64,000 nt of DNA from Micrasema longulum (Eukaryota; Arthropoda; Insecta; Trichoptera; Brachycentridae). The stretch lies in assembly GCA_022494885.1 (NCBI GenBank), contig JAGVSM010003414.1:620001-684000 (forward strand), read 5' to 3'. This document shows positions 55,553 to 64,000 of the stretch, in pieces; position 1 is the stretch's first letter, and the number at the start of each line of letters is the position of its first letter. The translations under genes and the position numbers were made by a program. The notes under the pieces were generated by a model. That model saw only the letters and a program-made list of their open reading frames with translations, made no database searches and was not told the origin of the DNA.

Positions 55553-55725
55553 GAACCGGGTTGTGGTTCCGTGGCTCATGTCACGATCTCGCTGATCAAA
55601 TGTCGTAGATTCGAACCTCACTCTACCACAACTTGATTCCCCATTTAACGATTATGAATTATTTACAACTCGTTGAAAATGGCCCTCAAAATGAAAATAA
55701 TTGGGTAAACCATATAAACACAATT
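55553..55725 (+). mobile_element. tRNA-derived SINE, family 1
   Basis: Head 'gtggttccgtggctcatgtc', B box GATTCGAACCTC, body 'aattatttacaactcgttga' + aaatggccctca. Most complete copy with the 14236 one. Confidence 0.88.
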
Positions 55726-55944
55726 TCTCTTATTTATTTATGCTGGTATCTTATCTCTTGTTTATGCTGGTATCTTTTACCATTTCATCAGAAAAAATGT
55801 ATGAAAATTCTTGTAGAATCCCGATAGTATAATCATATTTTTTTCATTGACCAAAAAATCGTGAAGATTTCAAAACGCATAAAAATTTCGGCTTAGTTAA
55901 ATGGTGCAGGTTTAAAAATTTCAAAAACCACTTAACATATTTAC

Positions 55945-56512
55945 TTTTATTAACATATTACAACGAGATGAAGAACATTTTAGAGAAGGTAATATAGAAG
56001 TCGAGGCATCTACAGGGTTTATAACCTGTCATTGGATGGTTTAAGTGGCAAATTTACACACTGTAACATTCGTCATTCTGCCCATATTTGAACATCTATA
56101 TTCCTTTAATCCTTTCATCTGTTGATGTTTATGAAGTTAAAGAGCTGAAACCTTTATTAATGCGGGTGAGATTCATCTAATTGAATTATTTCACCTACAT
56201 ACTAGGCAAAGCCTGATTTTTTAAATTTTTTTTTCGATTTCTATACTTCTTCATGAACCGGGTGGATTTATAAACAATGTTCTGAGTTTGTCCAAATTTT
56301 TGTAGACAAGGACTGAATTCAACTCCAAATGACAGGTCATAACAATGAAAATGTCAATGACAGCCAATGACAGGTCGTAAGCCCTGTAGATGCCTAGACT
56401 TCTATATAACCTTCTTCATCTCGTTGTAATATGATAATATTAACAGCTTCCCAGGGAGTTGAATCCAGTCCTTGTCTACAAAAAATTGGACAAACTCAAA
56501 ATATTGTTGATA
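55945..56512. mobile_element. Foldback element, large copy
   Basis: Left arm 55950-56100, loop 'gaagttaaagagctgaaacc' and 'acctacatactaggcaa', internal tail 'tgagtttgtccaaatttttg' + tagacaagg, then right arm from 'aatgacaggtcgtaagccct' to 'cgttgtaatatg' and the outer tail to 56512. Deletions have shortened the right arm. Confidence 0.88.
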
Positions 56513-56547
56513 TTTACTTTTTCAACACTTTTTTTTTCTTTTAACAG

Positions 56548-56671
56548 GGCTCGGACAATTAGTTTGAGGAGCAATGCTCTTGAGGCCTTACATAAGGCGA
56601 ATTCGAGAGACGCCAGCGGACTAATTTGTGTTTTGTGTGCCAACAATTTGGACGTGAAGATGTTATGCTAA
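56548..56671 (+). CDS. Candidate terminal exon, unidentified
   Basis: A strong acceptor, 'ctttttttttcttttaacag', ends at 56547. The open frame from there reads ARTISLRSNALEALHKANSR, DASGLICVLCANNLDVKMLC and stops at 56669-56671. Codon use is GC-richer than the flanks and the peptide has a normal composition with three Cys. I do not recognise the protein. It begins 36 bases beyond a foldback copy and is not itself repeated here. Downstream there is no clear AATAAA within 150 bases. Confidence 0.33.
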
Positions 56672-57039
56672 ATGTTTGCAAGTTTCCTAACACTTTATAT
56701 GTCATTAGGATGAATTACGGTATTTACATCTGCTCTGTCTTCTCCCCCACTGATGCTGCAGATGAAAAGGTCCTTCGAGGGGGTCGTAAATGAGGGTAAA
56801 CTTGACGGAGTAAGATCGTACGTATGAAGATAAATATTTAACAATTTTAATTTATTACAATAATAATTACTAACGGTAGCAAAAACAGGTTACATTATTA
56901 AGCATTTTCCGTTATTTTGTCGTAAAAAAAATATTATACGGTATTTGAAATCAGCACATGATCTGTATCTGTCGACATACATCCCGAATAAGTCTCCTGG
57001 TTTCGACATTCCGATAGGGAAAAAGGAACCGCATATCAT
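56672..57039. other. Unique sequence after the candidate exon
   Basis: 56700-56830 remains less AT-rich ('ctgctctgtcttctccccca', 'tccttcgagggggtcg'), consistent with a UTR or regulatory DNA. No frame. Confidence 0.3.
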
Positions 57040-57296
57040 CATCACTCTCCTTCCGCACCTAATGGTGCATAGGGAATTACATTGGTATACCAACCGCAGT
57101 GTATCTTGATAATTTTTTGTTACATGAAGGAAAGATGATCAGTCCTACGCTTTAGGTACCAGTCCAGGGACTATGAAATATTCTAGTGTAAAAACACCCT
57201 TTTAAATAAATATTTCATGTCAACCATATCGGGAATCGAACCCGAGACCTCTTGTTTGGTTGGCAAACGCGCTGACCATTACACCACGGGGCCGAC
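57040..57296 (-). mobile_element. tRNA-derived SINE, family 2
   Basis: Uninterrupted copy: 'cgcacctaatggtgcatagg' tail side, 'tacgctttaggtaccagtcc', B box 'gggaatcgaacccgagacct' and head 'ccattacaccacggggccg'. Confidence 0.88.
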
Positions 57297-57297
57297 A

Positions 57298-57440
57298 AAT
57301 ACTTCGATTCCTGGCAGCGTAAATATTTTTTTAATGGTGGTTTAAGACTGAATCGCCTTACCTTCAATGTAACAAAAATGATCTAGGTGCTCTATGCACG
57401 ACTGGGTGCGGGTGAGGAAATGATGATGATAGCGATGAAC
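57298..57440 (+). mobile_element. SINE family 2, truncated, head-to-head with previous
   Basis: Lacks the A box; starts 'cgattcctggcagcg', then 'aagactgaatcgccttacct' and 'gctctatgcacgactgg' and ends in a (GAT)n tail. Confidence 0.65.
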
Positions 57441-57728
57441 AGAAATAGGTTTTATTAATGTTTAAAATTCTCAATTGAAAATGTTTTTGTTAAAATGTAT
57501 TATTTGTAGTTACGATAGTAGGATCAAAGCACTACTGTGCTTTGAATGGCCGTTTAAGGTTCAGCTTGTAATGAAATCCACATTAAAGGTATAAATTTCA
57601 TTATTTAAGCATACAGAATAAAAGAAAACAATAAAAAAACACATTAATTTTTCTAAGAACGTTTACTTTATTATTGAAATACGAGTATTACAATTATAAT
57701 TAATATAACTCTAAAAAAATAGCAGAAT

Positions 57729-58114
57729 CACCAGTTAATGACCACTACTACTCCAGTAAAAATAATACTCAGATTTAGTTACATCATAACATTATAAAAC
57801 ACCCTAACACATTGGAATATAGATATATTCGAAGAATTGCATAAGAAATAGCATCAAATAAAACACTTACCATACCTTTCTTTATAAAAACACTATCAAT
57901 CTCAGAACAATAACGGGAAGACGCGCTATTACATTTTGATAACTCACAGTTCAGAACTGATAGATTTGTTTCTTACCAAAAGATGTGTCCGCCTACTGCT
58001 TTTGTCATAGTTTCTAGAGTTAAAAGTTTTTTGACTGGACATATGTAGCAATTCTTAGTTTATTGTGTTTTATTAACCAATGGTCATTTACTGGGAGGTG
58101 GTCATTTACTGGTG
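57729..58114. mobile_element. 386-bp MITE with CACCAGT ends
   Basis: Left CACCAGTTAATGACCACTAC, right inverted CACCAGTAAATGACCACCTC; the word 'ggtcatttactgg' is present twice in the right end. No clear target duplication, so the superfamily is open. Confidence 0.65.
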
Positions 58115-58131
58115 CTTTGACTCTAGTTGTC

Positions 58132-59155
58132 AAAAGCAGAACGATATCAGGGCCTAAATTATGAACTTCATATGTTTATATCGAGACGGTATACTTAACT
58201 TCTATACTATCTGTATCTTCCTCGGTATGTTCTACCTACTTGTCATCTCGACATCATAGGATCGAAACGGACCAATGAATGACCGCAAAAATTAGTCCGC
58301 GTTCCTTATTTCATTAACATTTAAAATAGTTCTCATTTATATTTTAAATAGGCTTCTCTGATAGAAAATGCCCACTTCAAAGCGATTATAAACTCCAATA
58401 AATCCCGCTTTGAGCAAACTAATTATTTTTTCATACTGGCAACTTTTTTACGCCGAGAAACTCACATACGTTAATAGGACAGAATCTAGCGGCATTATTT
58501 TTTGCATCTACCCGCTCGTTTCGGAAACTGACAGTTATGTCAGAATTTAATTCGACTTCAAAATCGACTTATTTTTTTCTTATATTTTGAATAGGCTTTT
58601 AAGAAAAAAAGTGCCAGCCTCAAAACGATTGAAAATATAAGTTAATCGTAATTAAAGGAAAAATCGCTAGGTGGAACAAAATTTTTGTCACTTTTAATGC
58701 ATAGGTAAACATATTGAGGGGTTCCAGACCTGTCAGTATAAACCGATGTACTTACATCAAAGTTTAAAGGTGGGGGGATCGGTAGTGTATCTTAGTAGTC
58801 GGTCGGGAAACTTTTATCTTCAACTATGACGTCATTCTAAAGCTTTATCATTTCAGTGCGTAGATATGTGTACCGTGACGTACGCTTCCTCTTGTTTCAT
58901 ATCGATGAACCTATCCAAAAAAGTAGGGGGTCGGTAATGTTTTTTCGTAAACGCTATAGATAATTTATCTTCAACTATACCGTCAAGGTGAAGGTATGAC
59001 GTCTTTACCTTCCCATCATAATCGAGGCCCTGATCAAGAATTATGCGGATTAGTCTCGTATCAAAATAAAATATGAATATAACTTCACCTAAAATCAAAT
59101 TTGTAATCATATATACATACATCATTAAAATGAATTTGTCATCTCAACAAAAAAT
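58132..59155. repeat. Long dispersed repeat
   Basis: The first 570 bp match 33945-34650 inverted, and 58857-59155 match 50225-50560 directly. Two related blocks inside it, 'gggg.tcggta.tgt' to 'tatcttcaactat.acgtca', recur at about 58770 and 58925. No frame; it may be a non-autonomous element of more than 1 kb with these partial copies elsewhere. Confidence 0.65.
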
Positions 59156-59224
59156 ATTCTACGTAGCAAAATAAGTACTCTATTTTAGCTGTATAATAAT
59201 ACATTTTATTTCAAGTTGTACCAC

Positions 59225-59570
59225 TTGGTCAAAGCCTCTCCACTCATTTATCATTAAGATTGTCACCAAGATAGGAATAATTTTTGCGACACAACGCAGA
59301 ATGGCGATCTCCGGAGAGATCTCATTTCTTGATGAGGCATGAACGAGGGCGCAAAAAATATTCGGCGAAAATTTACATAATGAACACGTATCAATTTCCC
59401 CAGAAAGCGCGAGGCGACAGAGGTACACCGGGAGATGCAAATCACAAAGCAACTCCAAACATCTTGACACTCTTATTATTCTTCCAGAACAAAAGAATGA
59501 TTCAAAGACGCGAGACGTCTCACTCGATAACGAAGAAAGGCGGGGAGGAGAATAAAGGATAAAAAACAGG
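59225..59570. other. Unique, GC-richer stretch
   Basis: Contains gatctccggagagatc (perfect 6-bp arms), 'gaacgagggcgcaaaa', 'gcgcgaggcgacagaggtac' and 'ggcggggaggagaata'. Frames of 90-96 codons overlap on both strands without recognised domains. Candidate exon, UTR or enhancer. Confidence 0.25.
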
Positions 59571-59699
59571 AGTGATTAAAATTCAGGCCATTTTTACATC
59601 ATTTCAATCGCACGTCTTGACTTTTTGAGATCCTCGACTCCTGTTTAAGCTTCGTGATTCATATAATTAGTTCTCCCGCATTAGTATAAGCCTTATTTT

Positions 59700-60065
59700 T
59701 AAAAACCTGCACTATCCTGGATTCAAACTAAAGATACGAACTCTTTTTTTCTATGATTTATTTTGTTGCCCTTTAATAATAAGGAATATTTTTGTGTTTT
59801 TTAAAATATTTTTTATTTCCTTTTTTAATTACTATAAAAAAATACCATATTATCTTTTACAGAATATCTTATTTTTTCTTTCTTATGTTACACAAAAATA
59901 TTATAACTGTCAATTATTTATTATAGGAGCAAAAATTCATTAACATTTTCTTGTATACCCACGAACAGGCCATGCCTTTGTGGGATTTTTTTGTTTACTA
60001 TTAATATGTATTTCATTGTTATATAATTATGCTTTATTTTTTTAATACTCTGTTTTATCACTTGT
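59700..60065. repeat. Dispersed repeat shared with 28585-28862
   Basis: Direct copy; see that entry. The extra segment (59880-59945) contains 'ctgtcaattatttattatag'. Confidence 0.75.
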
Positions 60066-60149
60066 GTTTATCGTAAAAAAACAAAAAAAGTAATGATAAT
60101 TTTTAAAAAAAATAATAGAGTTGAAAAATAAGGAACTTCAAAAAAAATA

Positions 60150-60500
60150 CAAAAGAACTGCATAAAAAGTTTTCTTGCGCGCGGTACAAATAAGAGCTTT
60201 TAATTGCAGGGAAAAGTTTCTTGACAATGTACGGAAAAAAAAAATATTTTTCTAAAAACGCACAACTTTAAACGACATCATTGGTTCATATACACTAATC
60301 AATGATATAAGATATGTGAAGGATATCCGGTTTGCTTACTGTAAACGAACCAAACGGGAGAACTGACAGAGAAGAACCTCTGACGCCACACGCGGAGTTA
60401 TTTAAAATTCAAAACTTTAAAAAATAATAGCGCTAATATTAAGACATATAAAAATTAAAATTAAAAATTTTGGCTTAGTTTAATAATCTATTGACAAATA
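60150..60500. repeat. Dispersed repeat with CRE-like site, copy 3
   Basis: The most diverged copy: 'cttgcgcgcggtacaaataa', 'actaatcaatga', 'gccacacgcggagttattt', 'atagcgctaata' and 'ttggcttagtttaataatct'. Both CRE-like sites are lost. Confidence 0.6.
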
Positions 60501-60598
60501 AAAAAATAAATATATAAATATAAACACTGAACTTCTTCATTCAAAACTAGCGCAGCGCTGTAGTTATTTTTATATTAATTTTATCAATTTTTAAAACG

Positions 60599-60981
60599 AC
60601 AAAACGAACTAACAAAACAAACAAACCAGCACACCGTTTCTCCGTAAGGGTAGGCAGAGAGAATAGAATGCCATATCACTCTGTCTTCGCATACAGATCA
60701 CGCTTCCTGTACATTCATACATCTTCTCATGCACGCCCGCCGATTGTTTAGACTTCCGACATGTCCATCCTCGCGTATTTGTTGAATTTGGTCATGCTAT
60801 GTCTTTCTCGGTCTTTCCCGTTTTCTGCACCTATGAACATTGGCACCGTGAATCTTTTTAGCCGTTCTTTTGCTGTCCATTTGCCCAACACGTCCGAACC
60901 GACGCAGAACTCCTTTCTTGATTTTGTCGATAATGCTTATTTCAGCTTTACGGGATCTCGACATTTGTGCTCCTATCATAA
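60599..60981 (-). mobile_element. RTE-like LINE, 3' fragment
   Basis: Same family as 10963-12808, 5' truncated at 'cctatcata'. Codes IIDKIKKGVLRRFGRVGQMD, SKRTAKKIHGANVHRCRKRE and RPRKT on the minus strand; here the codon after SKRTA is Lys, not the stop present at 11209-11211 in the longer copy. Frame breaks follow. Confidence 0.88.
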
Positions 60982-62478
60982 AATAAAATATTAAAAATAG
61001 TACATACATCCAGTTAAAGTTTTTCACAAATATAATAATAGCACGTGTTGCAAGATGGTTAGGGGTGAGAAATAAAGTGGAGGAATGGGGGAGTGGAGAA
61101 GAGGGATTTTTGTAACACAGTTGTCCAATTCGAAATTTACTTACAATAATAACGTAAACATATCAAAAGGTACATAAATTAATTACACACTAATAAATAT
61201 TTCATTTTAGAGTGTTGAAAAAAAAATTCCAAGCCACAAAATTTAGTATTAAAAATATGTAAATGACAGACTGAGTTAAATTTGGAGCAGCTACGATGGA
61301 TAAAATAATTTTGAACACAGTTTTTTTTTGGCAATGGATGATAAAAAAAATCGAACCTGTGGTGTTGATTTCACAGAAAAATTTATTGGGTTATGAGTTA
61401 CAAGCAGATAAAGCAAGGCATCGGATCCCTGAAACAGCATGTTATATGCTATTCCTACATGCTAAATTGTAAATCGGAATGTTTATATTTATTAAACTCT
61501 ATGAAAATATTTTTTGTACATTTGCTTATTTCCCTAAATTGTTGTGTTTTCTATAAGAAAAAATGTAATATTTTTTGGCGTGAAAATCACAATTATTAAA
61601 ATAAACTTTTCTAAAGCTTGCGTGGGGCTGTGTTGTTATTCACCGTGGTAATTGGGTGTTTAGGGCAGATGTGATGCGAAAAAATTAACTTTTATCCCTA
61701 CTTTTGCGAAAAATCACATCAAGGGCGTTTTACAATTCTGTACTTTAAAACTTAAAGTCGAGTATGAATATACGATGCTGATGCTGATGCTAATGCCACC
61801 GCTAATAAACAGAAAGAAGGGAATAATGAGAGAGATTTGTCACGAAAATCAAACTGAAGGGAATAACCAGCAGTAGTATGTCAAAAGGAAAACCGGAAAT
61901 GACACATTCTTCTTCGTGTCCAGCCTCCTTCGTACACTTACAGTATTTTATGAGAACTAATTTGTCTTTGGTAAAAGCTCGAATAAAACGGAATGCCTCC
62001 GAAGATTTGCTCTAAGGACAGCTGATGAATTGAACATTTCCTTTGGCTCGCTCCGAAGCGGGAATTGAATGGAAGTCTGTCACATTATTTCACTAAATTA
62101 TCGAAGTATTCAATTAATCAAATTCAGTCTTGTGGAATTTGGGAAATGGACATTCATATTTTTTTATTTAATAACGCGATGTTTAAAGGAAAAAAATATT
62201 TAAGAAAAAGAATCGAACTAAACGGCAATTTTGTAAACAATGACCTTTAGAAAATAATTTCAAATTATCATAATGCGAACGAAAATAGTTTGGTCTTTGA
62301 TACTTCGCATATAATTATTGTGCTTATTTAATCAATCGAGTATGTACACAAGTAATTTTTCTTGCGTTTTTCAATTAATTTGACATTATTTAATGCAAGA
62401 ATTTTATGATTGGCATAATACCTACATTAGTAGGTTCATAAATAAAAAACAGAGAAACATAATAATATATATCAAATA
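60982..62478. other. No gene seen
   Basis: 61695-61770 carries the 'tcacatcaagggcg.tttaca' block of the 521-800 repeat. 61771-61795 has a short GATGCT run. Frames at 61393-61599 and 62065-62250 show no domain. Confidence 0.4.
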
Positions 62479-63767
62479 CAGGTTGATTATTTTCGTGGTA
62501 AGCGATATAAAAGTGCCGGCTGTTGATAGATAAACTTATGACAGCGCGCGTTGGAAGCGTCAATTCAGTACAATTTTACCGTGAAACACTACACACCAAA
62601 ACGACGCTCAAAAATTGTGAAATTACATTTCCAAAATAAGTCCTCAGTTGTGTTAACGCAACGTTCGTATAGACGTATATATCATGGTAAAAGTGTGCCT
62701 ACACCGAAGACAATAAGAACGCTGGCGGTCAAATTTAAGGATTTCGGTACTGTGGCAATATCCAAGCCTAAGAATCAAACACGTAAACGCAAAAGCAACG
62801 AAGCTATAGCCACCGTAAAGGATGATAGTGACGAACACCCAGAAACCGCATATCGTCAACATGCATAGCAAATTCGCATGCATGCATCGACCATGTAGAC
62901 CATTCTGAAGGTCGATTTGAAGGAATTTCCATATAAAGTAAAGACAACATAAAAATATTGCCATCCGACAAGCCCAGGAGTATTTAATGGGCCAAAAACA
63001 TGCAGAACATCATCAAAATCGAGCCCGATTTTTGGCAGCGTTTAATCACGGCCGGCGTGGCACACTTTACGCTGTGTGGAAGCGTTAATATGCAAAATGG
63101 TCGTTACTGGGGCACTGAAAATCCTCAAATAATTCATGAAGTGTCGTTATACTCACTAAAAGTCACCGTCTGGTGTGGTGTAAGTGCCAAAAACATCATC
63201 AGCAAGTCTTCTTCGTACTAAGAAGATAAAGAAGGAGTGACAGTAACGGCGCTACCGCGCCATGTTAACTGATTATTTCACAGCAGACATGACATAAATC
63301 ATTATTTATTTCAACAGGATGCGGATGGCGCGACAAGCCATACCGCTCGCGAAAGAAGGACTTTAGGGAAGCAAATGTTCCCCGATCGTCTCACCACAAA
63401 AAACGGCGATTACAACTGACCACCGCGGTCTCCAGATTTGACGGCTCCTGGCTTTTTCCTGTGGGTATATCTCGAAGGATCAAAGTTTTCAAGTTTATGT
63501 CAACCAGCAAGAGACCGGAGCAACTTAGAGCCAACATACGCAGAGAAATCACAAAAATTTTCGCAGCAACGCTCGAAAATGTGATGGAAAATGGCGAAAA
63601 AATTGCTGATCTTTGCGTACCGGTAAAGGCGAACATCTGCCCGACATAGTATTCCACAAGTGATCAAACAAATTGTGCTGAACCAAATTAACTCCCAATA
63701 AAAGATTTTTACTGATTTTTTGTGTTTTACTTAAGTTATCAAAAAGAACTACGAAAAAATCAACCTG
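62479..63767 (+). mobile_element. Full-length DUF4817-type mariner-like element
   Basis: Ends CAGGTTGATTATTTTCGTGG and inverted CAGGTTGATTTTTTCGTAG; TA at 62477-62478 and 63768-63769. The 1289-bp length fits an intact element with one transposase. Confidence 0.92.
62551..63650 (+). pseudogene. Mariner-like transposase, dead
   Basis: The N-terminus HYTPKRRSKIVKLHFQNKSS, VVLTQRSYRRIYHG and TIRTLAVKFKDFG is the helix-turn-helix (DUF4817-like) region; no ATG precedes it in a good position. Middle: DFWQRLITAGVAHFTLCGSV, NMQNGRYWGTENPQIIHE and VTVWCGVSA. Late: FQQDADGATSHTAR, then PPRSPDLTAPGFFLWVYL and NIRREITKIF. The first catalytic position (SDE in relatives) is AGV and the third (PLDFFLW) is PGFFLW, so both Asp are Gly; the second Asp is present but two residues (6 nt) are inserted after it. 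At least three frameshifts and several stops. Confidence 0.9.
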
Positions 63768-63769
63768 TA

Positions 63770-64000
63770 TTGAACTTTTTTCAAATAATCATGAATCGGT
63801 GCGATTTCCAAACGATTAAAAAAATATATGCTCATATAAAAGGGCATTTTCTTGCAAATCAATTCATATTTTTAGGACGGACATTTAATCAAGTTGCCTT
63901 TGTGACAAACATGTAGATAAACTCTGCAATAAGTGTACAAATGCGGTACTGAAAGAGGTTTCTTCTAGCAATAAGTCCACTGTTAACAATGCATCATTAT
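63770..64000. other. Right edge, nothing recognised
   Basis: AT-rich flank of the mariner-like element. Confidence 0.4.

Noticed and set aside
59180..59562. 92- and 96-codon frames
   Set aside because: Mutually antisense, no recognisable family; composition alone can keep them open.
1..64000. CRISPR array, rRNA or bacterial operon
   Set aside because: No spaced short identical repeats with unique spacers, no rRNA-like conserved blocks, and the coding remnants are all eukaryotic transposon proteins.

Overview
The window looks like a piece of an AT-rich arthropod, most likely insect, nuclear genome. The reasons are spaced splice-like signals, tRNA-derived SINEs, 5'-truncated LINEs with (AAAT)n-type tails, several Tc1/mariner lineages, TA-flanked MITEs and long AT microsatellites. 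There are no bacterial operons, ribosome binding sites, rRNA, convincing tRNA genes or CRISPR arrays. I cannot name the order or species from the sequence alone.

Almost everything I can identify is transposon-derived, and insertions are often nested. From left to right: SINE and LINE-tail fragments and an 8-bp-TSD hAT-like element (1-3.1 kb); a five-copy 185-bp satellite (4.6-5.6 kb); a TTAA-flanked MITE beside a TA-flanked MITE (7.2-8.4 kb); two small candidate exons, one THAP-like (8.9-9.7 kb); a 5'-truncated LINE with reverse transcriptase that landed in a long-terminal-inverted-repeat foldback element (10.8-13.2 kb); a largely open Tc1-type transposase frame between two SINEs, then two dead mariners (14.2-19.7 kb); LINE ends, a dead Tc1 split by a foldback copy, and more foldback copies (20-28 kb); a solo LTR (30.4 kb); LINE, SINE and MITE remains including a second TTAA-flanked MITE and a LINE end with an expanded 20-bp repeat (31-37 kb); paired MITEs, a GC-richer island and a LINE inserted in a SINE (39-45 kb); MITEs, SINEs and two more candidate exons (45-57 kb); long dispersed repeats (57-61 kb); and a full-length but dead mariner-like element with both terminal repeats (62.5-63.8 kb).

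The dominant family is a foldback element whose arms, up to about 250 bp, are near-complementary. At least nine full or partial copies occur here, and other elements have jumped into it or it into them, so it helps order the insertions in time. Host genes are not clearly present. Four short stretches carry a plausible splice signal next to an open frame and could be exons of a gene with very long introns, but none is identified with confidence. No set of genes here forms a pathway; what the elements share is mobilisation in trans, MITEs by Tc1/mariner, hAT and piggyBac-type transposases and SINEs by LINE enzymes.
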